Shown: positions 33,984 to 44,800 of the stretch, one piece after another
Layout of the letters: each line of letters starts with the position of its first letter
How positions within the stretch are numbered: the stretch's first letter is position 1
NCBI GenBank assembly: GCA_003389385.1
Contig: QQVM01000016.1
Span: 154,541-218,540 of the forward strand
Origin: Bacteroidota bacterium
GTDB lineage: Bacteria; Bacteroidota; Bacteroidia; AKYH767-A; 2013-40CM-41-45
Length of the DNA stretch: 64,000 nucleotides
Reading direction: 5' to 3'
Made by a program: the position numbers and the translations under genes
Notes under the pieces: generated by a model
Seen by the model: only the letters and a program-made list of their open reading frames with translations
Told to the model about the DNA's origin: nothing
Databases searched by the model: none

Positions 33984-36900
33984 ATGAACAGGCACTTTTC
34001 CAAAATATTATTCTGGCATGTTCTTGCATCGATTATACTTTGCACAGCATCAGTCACTGCCGCTGTACAGAAGACAAGTCTGTTCTCCGGCAACTGGAGC
34101 AACCCTTCTCTATGGTCACCTGCCGGCATACCCGCTCCGGGAGACCATGTTCTTATCGGAAGCGGACAAACAATTCTGGCGGATACAGATGCCACTTGTC
34201 TGAACATGACAGTGAGTGCCTATTCCACTCTGAACATGCTGGCTGGAAGAAGAATCACCGTTAACGGTAACCTTACAGTTGGCGGTACATTCGACATGAA
34301 CGGAGGAAACATTACGCTTGGCTCACCCGGCCTTCAGTTTAATCTGGAAGCTGGATCACATTTTATATGGAATCCGGGAATCAATACAAGTGCCGAAGCA
34401 ACACTGTTCACAAGAGGTGTAGAAAATTTCGCGCCTACAAGCACACTAACGATCAAGCGATGGTTCAATTACTCCACTGCCCTCGGAGCACTTGTTACAG
34501 GAAATTTCGGAAATCTTGTTCTTAATTCTCCTGCTGCAAGCGGAAGCGGCATTGCCGAATGGAATCAGAACAACGAATTTCAAAATCACCTCATCCTCGG
34601 CACACTTACTGTTGATCAGGGCTGGATCACGCTGGACAAATCTGGCAACATCAGTAATACATTTCTAAAAGATGTGGTTTTGACATCTGTCAATTCAAGT
34701 TTGTATTTCCACAGTGGAAATCATCCGGGAACTTTCACGGTTCAAACCGGGAGCATCAATAATACAGGAGGAAACTTCATTGGCCTCAATGATGGAAACG
34801 GGAATGTACATGTGAATGTGACCGGAAGTTTCACCAACAGAGGAAACGTAAAAATCATCAATAACAGCGGAGTCATGTTTGTCGGTAATGGAAACGCGAT
34901 ATTCACAGTAGCCGGAACATTCACTCAATTTACAGGAGATACAAGATTCATTTACAATATCACCACGAGCAACTCAGGAGTATTCACAGCCAACTTCAGC
35001 GAGCTTATACTCAACGGAGGGATTTTTATGGGACAGACTGCTTGTCATACATCAGGCGGAACTGCCACTCTAAATATCAGTGGTAATTGCACTGTAAATT
35101 TCTCAGGCAACTCAGACAAATTCAGGGGAACATCACTATCAAGCATAGGATTGAACCAAAACAATATCCGCTTCAACATGACAATAGGCGGAAATCTCTT
35201 CTATAACGGCCCTGCTGCTTCTGAGTTTACCAGTTCTGCATCTTTCGGAACCGAAACCGCAGTTATCAACGGAAATCTGCAAGTGAACGGTGGGGTGATG
35301 AGTTTCAATTACGGAACAAGTGCTGCATCGCACGACAACAATGTGACTGTAATGGGAGATGTCATTCAAAACGGAGGCACTATTTTCTTCTCAAGAAATG
35401 GAGGCACCGCAGGAATAAATCTGAAACGAGATTTGAATCTCAATGCCGGCCTGATGATAATGAAGGGCTCCACAGGAACTACAAACATATTACTAGAACG
35501 GCACTATAATCAGTTAGGCGGGACATTGCAGCTTCACAGCAATACAATTTTAGTCACACAAGACAAAATAAGTCTGAATGTTCAAGGCAATTTCACTCAA
35601 AGCGCAGGGACATTAACATTTGACGATAATGCAAATGATCTGGGAGCAGTACACGAATTGATCATATCCGGACCGGTGTACAACATTGCGGGTAATGGGA
35701 TGATGAGCCGAGCAGGAAACGGAAACGGAATGGTGCAGGGACTTATCAGATTTACAAGAAGCGGAAATGTAGATTATTCACGAAGTCCGGGACATCTGAT
35801 TCAAAACGTGAGACAGGAAGCTGAAGCTGGTTGCACTATCAATATTGCAGGAGGAAACATTCAGATTGCTTCTCATAATCTTGGAAATAACTTCTTCAGA
35901 ATAAAAACAGGCGCGACAGTCTTGCTCAATTCCTCTCAATTCCTCTCCAACGGAACTTACCTGTACTCAGGAATCAGAATTGATTCAGCTGGAACTTTGC
36001 AAACAAGACATTCGAAGGGAATGTATGACGGAACATCCACGGCAGCAATCAATGCTTTGTCAAACATGGACTACAGCCTGGATCCACATGCAATAATTGA
36101 ATATGCAGGTCCGGACAACCAGATTCTCACAGGCAGCGGAATCAACTCACTTATCCGTGAAGATCACAAATACGGCATACTCAGAATAAACATGAATGCA
36201 GCTGAATCAGCCTGGATTGGCAATAGCAATGTGCATGTCAGGAGGAGACTGGAACTTGTCTCAGGAGGCTTAGTGCTGAACAACAGAACCCTGAATATAG
36301 AGAACGGAAAAACTGACGGAATCAGCAGGCAGTCAGGATACGTAAAATCTGAAAGCGAGCAAAGCTACATCACATGGAAGAACATGGATTTTTCGATTCA
36401 TGAATTTCCTTTTGGAACAGGCCGATTGGCAGGAGAATATATACCTGTCAGATTTCAGCCCGTGAGTGGCAGTACGGCAGATGTAAGCATCAGCACTTAC
36501 GGAACGGGCAGCAATAACCTGCCTCTTCCCTCCGACCTGATCAGCGGCTCATTAAGTCTGATTGGCAATCCTTCATCAAATTCTGCAGGAGTTGCAGAGA
36601 ATGATGTAATAGACAGGTACTGGAAAATTGTGGCATCTGGAATTACTGCCAATGTGACCCTGACATATATGGGCAGTGAAAACACACTAGCTCCTGAAGT
36701 GCGAGGGAATGTGATGGCTATTCAAAGCTGGAACGGAAGCGGATGGAATGCTCCGGCAGGATCAGGATTCGGGACCAGCACAGGCACTGGCACCGTTACA
36801 GTAAGCAACACTTCCAGTTTTTCGAATTGGATAGTGCGTGCTAACAACGGAGTGCTGCCAATCGAATTAGGAAAATTTGATGCTCAATTCAAAGATCCTA

Positions 36901-37418
36901 ATGTGCATGTCAGTTGGGTCACAGTATCTGAGGTAAACAACAATTACTTTGATGTTGAGCGAAGCAATGATGGCAGAAATTTTACTTCCATTCAAAGAAT
37001 CCAGGGGGCAGGCAACAGCACGAGCATGATTCATTATACCTATAAAGACGAGTCACCTTTGTCAGGACGTTCCTTTTATCGTCTCAAGCAAACAGATTTT
37101 GACGGAAAGTTTTCATACTCTGATTCACGTTCGGTGATAAACAGCAAAATGCCGGAGAAACTTCTTAACCTGAACAGTTTCGGTCCAAATCCATTCAATG
37201 ATTATTTCAAACTCAGTTTCAATTCACGTGAAGACGAAATGATTGAAATGATGTTCACGAACTCATCCGGGAAAGTGCTGCAAAGGGAATTCTTTAACGC
37301 TGAAAAAGGCGAAAACATATTTGAATTTACACAAGGACATTCTCTGCCTCCGGGGATTTATATCATCCGCATGCGGGGAAGAGATGAAATAATCACTCAG
37401 AAAATAATCAAACGATAA
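33984..37418 (+). CDS. large secreted beta-helix-like protein with T9SS type A sorting domain
   Basis: 1144 residues from the ATG at 33984 (a TTG four codons upstream is also open). A signal peptide (SKILFWHVLASIILCTASVT) is followed by GNWSNPSLWSPAGIPAPGDH and VLIGSGQTILAD, the usual opening of G8-like/pectin-lyase-like surface proteins in this phylum. Then come about 700 residues of short Gly/Asn-rich strands (NGNLTVGGTFDMNGGNITLG, GNFTQSAGTLTFDDN), consistent with a right-handed beta helix. Near 965 a fibronectin-like segment has VSWVTVSEVNNNYFDVERS. The last 80 residues are the type A sorting domain (FGPNPFNDYFKLSF, LPPGIYIIRMRGRDEI). The protein is probably displayed on the cell surface. 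Catalytic residues are not visible, so adhesion or structure is as likely as enzyme activity. Confidence 0.83.
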   Translation: MNRHFSKILFWHVLASIILCTASVTAAVQKTSLFSGNWSNPSLWSPAGIPAPGDHVLIGSGQTILADTDATCLNMTVSAYSTLNMLAGRRITVNGNLTVGGTFDMNGGNITLGSPGLQFNLEAGSHFIWNPGINTSAEATLFTRGVENFAPTSTLTIKRWFNYSTALGALVTGNFGNLVLNSPAASGSGIAEWNQNNEFQNHLILGTLTVDQGWITLDKSGNISNTFLKDVVLTSVNSSLYFHSGNHPGTFTVQTGSINNTGGNFIGLNDGNGNVHVNVTGSFTNRGNVKIINNSGVMFVGNGNAIFTVAGTFTQFTGDTRFIYNITTSNSGVFTANFSELILNGGIFMGQTACHTSGGTATLNISGNCTVNFSGNSDKFRGTSLSSIGLNQNNIRFNMTIGGNLFYNGPAASEFTSSASFGTETAVINGNLQVNGGVMSFNYGTSAASHDNNVTVMGDVIQNGGTIFFSRNGGTAGINLKRDLNLNAGLMIMKGSTGTTNILLERHYNQLGGTLQLHSNTILVTQDKISLNVQGNFTQSAGTLTFDDNANDLGAVHELIISGPVYNIAGNGMMSRAGNGNGMVQGLIRFTRSGNVDYSRSPGHLIQNVRQEAEAGCTINIAGGNIQIASHNLGNNFFRIKTGATVLLNSSQFLSNGTYLYSGIRIDSAGTLQTRHSKGMYDGTSTAAINALSNMDYSLDPHAIIEYAGPDNQILTGSGINSLIREDHKYGILRINMNAAESAWIGNSNVHVRRRLELVSGGLVLNNRTLNIENGKTDGISRQSGYVKSESEQSYITWKNMDFSIHEFPFGTGRLAGEYIPVRFQPVSGSTADVSISTYGTGSNNLPLPSDLISGSLSLIGNPSSNSAGVAENDVIDRYWKIVASGITANVTLTYMGSENTLAPEVRGNVMAIQSWNGSGWNAPAGSGFGTSTGTGTVTVSNTSSFSNWIVRANNGVLPIELGKFDAQFKDPNVHVSWVTVSEVNNNYFDVERSNDGRNFTSIQRIQGAGNSTSMIHYTYKDESPLSGRSFYRLKQTDFDGKFSYSDSRSVINSKMPEKLLNLNSFGPNPFNDYFKLSFNSREDEMIEMMFTNSSGKVLQREFFNAEKGENIFEFTQGHSLPPGIYIIRMRGRDEIITQKIIKR

Positions 37419-37462
37419 CAATAGCCTGTCAATTCCAGGTCAAAGAAACAAACAATACCAGA

Positions 37463-38815
37463 ATGAAAAGTAAATTACGTCCGGACTTAAAATTAAAGAA
37501 CCTGCTCTCAACAAGACTTGTTCTTGTAACACTCACTCTCACATTTGTATTCGCGTTTGTTTCAGCATGGCTTGTGTTTCTTAACATGAGCCAGATGGAG
37601 AAAAGCCGCGCAAGCGGAAGCGGGTTGGAACAGGGAGGCATTGCACTCAATGCCAGCGGAGAGGTTATTTCTGAATTCAGATGGGAAGATAATTCTCCTC
37701 TTAAAGCAAGCATAGGTCCGGACGCTATAAGAATAAACAGCAATGCAAGAACATCTTTCGGAGGACGCGCTTCCACAAAAGGTCTTGCTCCGGGGCAGGG
37801 CGAAAAAGACATCGAACTTGAAATTGAAGGAAGTGCCTTATTCGACCTGGAAGGAATCGACATCAGCATCGACTACAGAAGAAATGAAAGCAGCGGAAAT
37901 TTCTTCAGCCGCGGCATGGCTTTCAACTTCGGAATGGATAACGGATTTATCACTATCCAATACCGAACAGATAATGGCAAGGGCGGATATAATACTGTGA
38001 AAGAAAAAACCAGATATGAAATACCGGTTGACCCGATTTTCAGAACTTACAGGTTCATTTACAACCCGGTTAGCGGCAAGGGAGAAATATTTGTGAACTC
38101 AGTAGTTGTTTGGAGTCACCACGGCACTCCAAACACGCCAATGCACTGGCAGAAGAGCGGAAATATCATGATCGGAAAAGGAATGAACGGTGGCGGCGCA
38201 GACAAAGTCGTGTTCGACAATCTGATAATACGTACGACTGGGACATCCTCGGTATTTGCTGAATCACTGCTCAATTTTATGCTCGAACCAAAAGAAAAGG
38301 AAGTATCTATCTATTGGTCAACAACAATGAACAATAAAGTAGACTACTTCTCCATTGAACGTTCAATCAACGGAGTTGATTTCGTCAACATCTCCAATAT
38401 CAAAGCAAATCCTAATCTTCCTCCTCATGCTGACTACATGCACGTGGACAGAACCAATCCGACAAGCCAGATTGTATACTACCGTCTGCGTCAGACTTTC
38501 CTCAACGGAAAATTTGTCCTTCACCCTCTTTCAGCTGTGAAGTTCAAGTCTGAAAGAAAGCTTGCAATCGATCATGTTAGTCCGAGCCCGTTCTCCAGCT
38601 CATTTGACATATCCTACGTTATTCCTGCGGCCGGAAGAGTGTGGATACAACTTGTAGATGAAAAAGGGAAAATCGTAAACACAGAAACAATAGAGGCTGG
38701 AGAAGGAAAAAACATTTATAACTACAGAGATAAAAAGAATATCACCTCAGGAGAATACACCTTGTATGTAATTTTTGACAATAAGAAAGTGAGCTCCAAA
38801 GTGATTAAAAGTTAA
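37463..38815 (+). CDS. lectin-like protein with membrane anchor and T9SS-type C-terminus
   Basis: 450 residues. The N-terminus has basic residues and a long hydrophobic helix (LVLVTLTLTFVFAFVSAWLV) without a clear cleavage site, more like a signal anchor than a signal peptide. Residues 90-270 resemble a concanavalin-type beta sandwich (IDISIDYRRNESSGNFFSRG, PIFRTYRFIYNPVSGKGEIF). A fibronectin-like segment with YFSIERSINGVDFVNIS follows, then a type A sorting domain (VSPSPFSSSFDISYV, ITSGEYTLYVIFDNKKVSSK). It follows the large beta-helix protein by 44 bp and is likely cotranscribed. If the helix is not cleaved, export by T9SS would be unusual. Confidence 0.75.
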   Translation: MKSKLRPDLKLKNLLSTRLVLVTLTLTFVFAFVSAWLVFLNMSQMEKSRASGSGLEQGGIALNASGEVISEFRWEDNSPLKASIGPDAIRINSNARTSFGGRASTKGLAPGQGEKDIELEIEGSALFDLEGIDISIDYRRNESSGNFFSRGMAFNFGMDNGFITIQYRTDNGKGGYNTVKEKTRYEIPVDPIFRTYRFIYNPVSGKGEIFVNSVVVWSHHGTPNTPMHWQKSGNIMIGKGMNGGGADKVVFDNLIIRTTGTSSVFAESLLNFMLEPKEKEVSIYWSTTMNNKVDYFSIERSINGVDFVNISNIKANPNLPPHADYMHVDRTNPTSQIVYYRLRQTFLNGKFVLHPLSAVKFKSERKLAIDHVSPSPFSSSFDISYVIPAAGRVWIQLVDEKGKIVNTETIEAGEGKNIYNYRDKKNITSGEYTLYVIFDNKKVSSKVIKS

Positions 38816-38840
38816 TACGCAGATTTACACATGAACACAA

Positions 38841-38880
38841 AAAGCCGGGATACTGACAAGCAGTATTCCGGCTTTAACTT
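38841..38880. terminator. bidirectional terminator between convergent operons
   Basis: A 15-bp stem AAAGCCGGGATACTG / CAGTATTCCGGCTTT (38841-38855, 38861-38875; one G-U pair) with a 5-base loop, between two convergent stops. It is flanked by a T-rich stretch on the right and an A-rich stretch on the left. Confidence 0.85.
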
Positions 38881-38900
38881 TTTAATTGGATAAATTTATA

Positions 38901-40817
38901 TCAGAGCCCTTTATTACCCAGGGAAGTAACTTTAAATTCCGTTCTCCTGTTGGCCTGATGCTGCTCTTCGGTGCAGTTCACCTTGTTGGCACATTCGTTC
39001 ACCAGCATGGTCTCTCCGTATCCCTTCGCCGTGATTCTTGATGCGTCGATGCCGCGGGAGACGATGTAATTCACCGCTGACTCTGCCCTGCGCTGACTCA
39101 GGATCATGTTGTAACGGTCATCTGCCCGGGAGTCTGTGTGTGAGCTCAGCTCGATGCTGATCTCCGGATTGTCCTGCATGATCGCCACCAGCTTGTCCAG
39201 GCCCACGGCTGCATCCGGTCGGATGTCATATTTGTCAAGATCGTAATAGATGTTCTCCAGCACAATCGGCTTGTTCACGATGATCTGCTCCAGTTCAAGC
39301 TTCAGCTTCACGAACATGTTCTCGCTGCGGTTTTTTCCCACCGTGCTCACCGGCTCGGTGTTGGTGAAGTAACTGTCCTTGCTGCCCACCACCGTGTAGT
39401 CTGTGTTCGGATTCAGCTTGAAGAAAAACTTCCCGTCTGCACCCGTGATCACCCGCTCCTTCTCCCCCGTCTTCTTGTTGGTCAGCTCCACGCTCACTCC
39501 CTCCAGAGGCAACTGGCTTTGCTTTTCCACCGCGATGCCTTCCAGCGTGAAGCGAAGGTCGTTGATCGTAAAACTGTAGATCTGGTCCTGGCGTGTGTTC
39601 TGGCTGTTGCGGTTCGAGGAGATCAGTCCTTCGTTGCCTTCCGCGTTCAGTGCCATGCCAAAGTCGTCGTAGCTCGTGTTCAGAGGATAGCCCATGTTAC
39701 GGGGCTCTGTCCAGTCTGTGCCCTGTGGCTGTGTCCAGAACACATCCAGTCCGCCCATCCCGTAATGCCCTTCGCTGCTGAAGTACAGCACGCTGTCTTT
39801 GAACCAGAGCGGGAACATCTCATTGTAAGGTGTGTTTACTTTCGCACCCAGGTTTTGAGGCTTGCCCCAGGCTCCGTTTTCTTTCTTCACTACATAAATA
39901 TCCGTTCCGCCCTGACCTCCCGGCATGTCACTGGCAAAGTACATCGTGTTGCCATCCTGGCTCAGGCTCGGATGGCCCGTGCTGTATTCGCTGCTGTTGA
40001 AGGGAAGACCTTCTACCTTGCGGAAGGCAGTATCGCTGCGCGTGGCCTGGTAAAGCTGCAGTATCACCACATCTTCTTCACTCTTGTGCACTTTCTTCTT
40101 CATGTAATTGTTGCGCGTGAAGATCATCGTGCTGTCTCCTGCTCCTGTAAAGCTGGCCGGTCCCTCGTGGTACAATCCGTTCACATCGCCCTGAAGCGGC
40201 ATGGCCATGCCGTAGTTGCCTTGTGCATCTTTCTTCGAGTAATAAAGATCCAGGAAGGGGCGGCCCGTCCAGGCATAGGTCTTTGATTTTTCGTTGCGGT
40301 CGCTCACGAACACCACTCCGTCGCGGTACCACACCGGGGAAAAGTTCGAGCCCGCCTGATTCAGCTTGCTCGCCTCCACTGTGTACTTGGCGCTATCCAC
40401 CTTCCACTGCGTGATGCTGTCGCAGCTCTGGCGAAGCTTCTGTGCCTGTGCATCCGTGGGGTTGCTGCCTAAATACTGTTCGAAGTAATTCTTGGCCTGA
40501 TCGTACTTGCCCGAACGCATCAGTATCTGGGCATAGGCTAAACGGTGTTTGGGTTCGGCCTGGCTCAGCTCCATCACCTTTGCATAGGCCTCTTCGGCGC
40601 GGCTCAGGTCATTGGTCTGGCGGTAGCATTCGGCCAAACGGATCTGGGCCTGGGGAAAGCTCTTCTTGCCCAGTGCCTTTTGGTATTCCACGATCGCGGA
40701 GTTGTAGGCCAGCTGATCATACAGCCGGTTGCCCTGGCGAACGTGATAGCTCGCGCAGCCGCTCAGTAATAGCATCAGCGTCAGGGCCAGTGGCAGAATG
40801 CGTGTGGTTGTATTCAT
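38901..40817 (-). CDS. PorE-like lipoprotein: TPR, beta-propeller, carboxypeptidase-like and OmpA domains
   Basis: 638 residues. The lipobox LLLSGC makes Cys21 the lipidated residue. TPR repeats fill about 25-150 (YNSAIVEYQKALGKKSFPQA, YDQAKNYFEQYLGSNPTDAQ). PD40-type propeller blades follow to about 420 (FSPVWYRDGVVFVSDRN, HPSLSQDGNTMYFASDMPGG). A carboxypeptidase regulatory-like domain is next (GVSVELTNKKTGEKERVITG), then an OmpA peptidoglycan-binding domain (IELSSHTDSRADDRYNMILS, QRRAESAVNYI). This order is that of Porphyromonas PorE, which tethers T9SS parts to the cell wall. It is the third gene of the SprB-like/PorP operon, so it likely supports export or attachment of that adhesin. Its DNA is distinctly richer in G+C than the surroundings. 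Confidence 0.88.
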   Translation of the reverse strand: MNTTTRILPLALTLMLLLSGCASYHVRQGNRLYDQLAYNSAIVEYQKALGKKSFPQAQIRLAECYRQTNDLSRAEEAYAKVMELSQAEPKHRLAYAQILMRSGKYDQAKNYFEQYLGSNPTDAQAQKLRQSCDSITQWKVDSAKYTVEASKLNQAGSNFSPVWYRDGVVFVSDRNEKSKTYAWTGRPFLDLYYSKKDAQGNYGMAMPLQGDVNGLYHEGPASFTGAGDSTMIFTRNNYMKKKVHKSEEDVVILQLYQATRSDTAFRKVEGLPFNSSEYSTGHPSLSQDGNTMYFASDMPGGQGGTDIYVVKKENGAWGKPQNLGAKVNTPYNEMFPLWFKDSVLYFSSEGHYGMGGLDVFWTQPQGTDWTEPRNMGYPLNTSYDDFGMALNAEGNEGLISSNRNSQNTRQDQIYSFTINDLRFTLEGIAVEKQSQLPLEGVSVELTNKKTGEKERVITGADGKFFFKLNPNTDYTVVGSKDSYFTNTEPVSTVGKNRSENMFVKLKLELEQIIVNKPIVLENIYYDLDKYDIRPDAAVGLDKLVAIMQDNPEISIELSSHTDSRADDRYNMILSQRRAESAVNYIVSRGIDASRITAKGYGETMLVNECANKVNCTEEQHQANRRTEFKVTSLGNKGL

Positions 40818-40882
40818 GGGATATGGTTGCTCTTTGTGTTTGTCGTGTTCTCTTTGATCGTTCTTTTATCTGATTCTCTTCA

Positions 40883-41812
40883 TCAGAAGTAACGCGGTGT
40901 GCGCATCTTCATGATGTCAAATCCAAAATCATAACCCAGCATGATCTCATGCGAGCCCGAGGAGTAATCCTTGATATCGGTAAAGGTGAAGTCGTAGCTG
41001 TAACCCAGGCGCAGTTTCTTTGTCAGCTGGATCTCCAATAGAGCCACGAAGCTGTCGCCAGTGCGGTAACTCCCCCCCAGCCATAGCGTGTTGGCGAACA
41101 GAAAGTTCACGTTGAAGTCTGCCTCCACGGGCGCCGCATCCACGTACTTCACCAGTACGCTGGGCTTCATCATCACATCCGGATGAAGCTCGAACACCGC
41201 TCCGGCCGTGGCAAAGTAATGGCGCACCTGGTGTGGAATCACATCTCCTCCGCTTAGGTTCACGCTCAGGCTTTTCACCGGATCGTAGCTGATGATGGTC
41301 GGAACCGAAACCCCTGCATAGAAGCGCTCACCATACAGGTAAGCTCCCGCTCCCACGTTCGGCAGAAAGCGGCTCACTTTGTCTCCGGCAAAGGCCGGAT
41401 CGTTCGCGTCCCATACCTTCAGGTCGCTGTTCTTGTAGGAATAAATGCCACCCCCGCCACGAAGACCCAAAGAAAGTTTCAGCTTCTGGTTCAGCTTCAG
41501 GTGATAGGCCGCATTCGCATACACATCCGTGCGGTCAGTCACACCGATCTTGTCATGAGAGATCAGTCCGCCCCAGCCCAGCTGAGTCAGACCCAGCGGG
41601 CCGTGAAGCGAGGCAACCTGAGTCTCAGGCGCTCCGCTGAAATCAACCCACTGCTTGCGGTACAGTAAGGTCGCCATCATGTAATCCTTGCTACCGCTGT
41701 AGGCAGGGTTCAGCAGAAGATGATTGAACATGTACTGGCTCACAAGGATGTCCTGCTGTGCCGTCGAGCCAAGACCGATCAGCAACATGGCACTGGTGAG
41801 GAGTTTTTTCAT
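40883..41812 (-). CDS. type IX secretion system PorP/SprF-family outer-membrane protein
   Basis: 309 residues. A signal peptide (KKLLTSAMLLIGLGSTAQQ) is followed by DILVSQYMFNHLLLNPAYSG, the diagnostic N-terminus of PorP/SprF. The rest is a 12- to 14-strand barrel ending in GYSYDFTFTDIKDYSSGSHE, then IMLGYDFGF. SprF is required for export or attachment of the gliding adhesin SprB, and paralogues usually sit next to their own cargo gene. That holds here: a SprB-repeat adhesin lies 35 bp upstream on the same strand, and the PorE-like lipoprotein is 65 bp downstream. Codon usage is G+C-rich, as in the PorE-like gene. Confidence 0.93.
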   Translation of the reverse strand: MKKLLTSAMLLIGLGSTAQQDILVSQYMFNHLLLNPAYSGSKDYMMATLLYRKQWVDFSGAPETQVASLHGPLGLTQLGWGGLISHDKIGVTDRTDVYANAAYHLKLNQKLKLSLGLRGGGGIYSYKNSDLKVWDANDPAFAGDKVSRFLPNVGAGAYLYGERFYAGVSVPTIISYDPVKSLSVNLSGGDVIPHQVRHYFATAGAVFELHPDVMMKPSVLVKYVDAAPVEADFNVNFLFANTLWLGGSYRTGDSFVALLEIQLTKKLRLGYSYDFTFTDIKDYSSGSHEIMLGYDFGFDIMKMRTPRYF

Positions 41813-41847
41813 TTATATATAGCGTTATTTATTTCCATGTGTTTGAA

Positions 41848-44800
41848 TCAGCGCTTTCTGCGCAGGTCGACAAATGTGCTTTTTCTGATTGAGGAGTCTT
41901 TCACCGCAAGAATCACATAGTATGTTCCTTCCGGTAATTCATCTCCGTTGGTATTCTGTCCTATCCAATCGGTGTTCCTGTAATTGTCTTTTACATATAC
42001 TTCGTTACCCCAGCGATTGAATACACGAAACACATTCAAAGGATACGCTTCAATTCCTTTGATATAGTAACCGTCATTAAAACCGTCGCCGTTTGGTGAG
42101 AAACCTGTGGGCAGTTCTAATTCACAAGCCTGGTCATAATAAATAGAAACAGTGTCGGAGCTGCTGCAAAGTCCGTTGCTTACCTGCCAGAGGAAAATCG
42201 TTCTTCCCGGCTGCAGTCCATTCACATCGCTGGAGGCGGTGTTCGGACTGAGTATGTTCGCCTGTCCCGGAGCAACAACTGACCACAATCCTGTTCCGAT
42301 TGTAAATCCTTCAGCATGAAGATGTCCTTCGCCGATGCAAACCTCATGACCATGACCCGGATCGGCGTTCACAGGCTGGTAAGATGTGACAATCAAATCA
42401 TCTGAACCCACACATGCATTGTTGGAAATCGTCCAACGCAATGTATCTACACCGTAATCGATAACAGTTACCGTAGCATTCGGGATTGCTGTATTATCAA
42501 AAGTGGAAAATCCAGTGGATGACCAGCTGCCGTTGAATCCGGAAACTGCCTGCGCATTAAGCTGCCAGCTTGCAGTTCCGCAAAAGGCTGTGTCATTTCC
42601 TGCAAAGATGCTGCGGTTGTAATTGAAAATTTCTACAACATCACTTTCAGTGCATCCTGTAGGTCCTGTTACTGTCCAGGTGATCTGGCTGAAACCTGGA
42701 GGAATGTTGGATGCGGTTGCATTCGGACTGCCGGGATTGCTGAATGTGATGCCAGATGCAGAAGACCATACTCCGCTTGAGCCAGAGCCGAGTGAACCGC
42801 TGAGTTGAATACTGTTGCCTCCGCATATTGCCGTATCGGCTCCTGCGGATATGTTCATTGAAGGTGGCTGGTTTACATTCACAGTCAGCTGATAAGTACA
42901 TCCTGAATTAGTCACAGTGAGTATATAGATACCTGCATCAATGTTTGCCAGGTCTTCAGAAGTTGCTCCGCCCGGATTCCAGAAGTATGAATTCGGACCT
43001 GCACCGCCAGTCACTGTCACATCAATGGATCCGTCACTTCCACCAAAGCAGCTAGGCTGCACAACATTGTCGAGTGTGATGCTCACTGCAGGAGGCTGTA
43101 TGATATTCACTGTTGCACTTTCAGTACATCCGTTCGCATCAGTCACAGTGACAGTGTAAATACCTGCCGGCAAACCGGTTGATGTCTGGCCTGTCCCTCC
43201 CATCGGAGACCATAAGTAACTGAAAGGCCCTGTACCTCCGCTGACGCTTTGCACTGTTCCATAACCCACACTGTCACCCGGACAATTCGGAAAACCGGAA
43301 ACAGTGATACTCAAGAGGGCTGGTTCAGAAATTTGAACCGTATCAAAAGCTATGCATCCGTTCGAATCGGTGATCTGCGCGATATATATTCCGGGAGACA
43401 AGTTAAAAACTGTATCATTTGAAGAAGGCGGAACAGTATTCCATAAATATGTGAATGGCGGGGTTCCTCCCTGATCCTGCACAACAGCTATTCCGTCGTT
43501 GGCTCCGAAACAAGAAACATTTGATGCTGCAAAGGCATTCGGTGATGGGATATTGGTATTGTTCAGGGTTATTGTACTGAGAACCGAACAGGAATTGGAA
43601 TCGGTAACTGTCACGGTATATATTCCTGCTGGAATATTTATGATTGAAGATGTAGTGTCATTAGTATTCCACAGATACTCGTAACCTCCTGATGAAGGTG
43701 TACCTCCACTCACTGTGACAGAAATGCTACCATCAGACATGTTGCATGTTGCAGGAACATTCGTATTCGATATCAGAATTTGAGGTGGCTGATTGATAGT
43801 AACACTGACATTACCTGTACAACCCGCGCTGTCAGTAGCTGTGGCAATGTAAGTACCTGCAGGCAGGTTACTCACAACAGTTCCAAACTGAGGCGGATTT
43901 GTATTCCAGGCATAGGTGTAGCCCGGAATTCCGCCTGTAGCTGAAATGCTGGCATAGCCATTGAAATCACCAAAGCAAAGAAGCTCTGTGAATGAACTGT
44001 CAATCGAAACCAGCACCGCAGAAGCAGAAGGATTAATTGTCACCGAATCAGTCATGCTGCAGCCTCTGCTATCTGTGACTATCACAGTGTACACTCCGGC
44101 AGCAAGATTGTATGCAGTGTCTGTAAGAGTTGGAGGTGTCGTATTCCAGAAATACTGGTAAGGCCCTACTCCGCCCTGAACATTGGCAAAGGCAATACCG
44201 CTGTTGGTGCCCGCACAAGTCTGTGTCAGTACTCCGGCACTCATCGTCATCACAGGCGGATCCGTAAGTGTAATTGTCTGGCTTGCCATGCAACCGCCAA
44301 TGAGATCTGTCACCACAACAGTATATGTGCCTGTGTCGAGCGGACTGATGCTTTGAGTAGTCTGTCCTCCCGGTGTCCATGCATAAGAATAGGAACCGCC
44401 GGGGTTTGCCGGATTCACCGTGATGGAACCGTCCGCAGCCCTGTTGCATGTGATCTGCGAAATATTCATAGAACCTATCGGTGAACTAACTCTAATAGTA
44501 TATGAAAAAGTCTGAAAACCGCTGTTCGGACATGCGTCATCTCTTACTGTTACAGTAAAAGTGTAGGCGGGAGTTCCGGTGATAGATGACGGTGTTGTCC
44601 AACAGAATCTGCCCGTCGGGTGCGGAGTTCCGCTGACATTGAAAGTGGCGCCTGCAATTCCCTGGTTCCATGTCATAGTCACAATCTGGTTGCTGTCTAA
44701 ATCATTTGAGAATATGTCAAAGCAGATATTCGTACCCGGACATACAGTAGTATCACGCGAAATGCCACCATTGATACCGCTGGCAGTAGGCAGATTATTA

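Noticed and set aside
39519..40286. A 255-codon open frame on the plus strand
   Set aside because: It is antisense to the PorE-like gene; the high G+C of that gene removes stop codons from other frames. It has no recognisable domain.
42900..44460. Repeated structure in the adhesin gene, considered as a DNA tandem repeat or CRISPR
   Set aside because: The periodicity of about 230 bp is at the protein level (SprB repeats); the DNA copies are well diverged and there are no short identical repeats with spacers.
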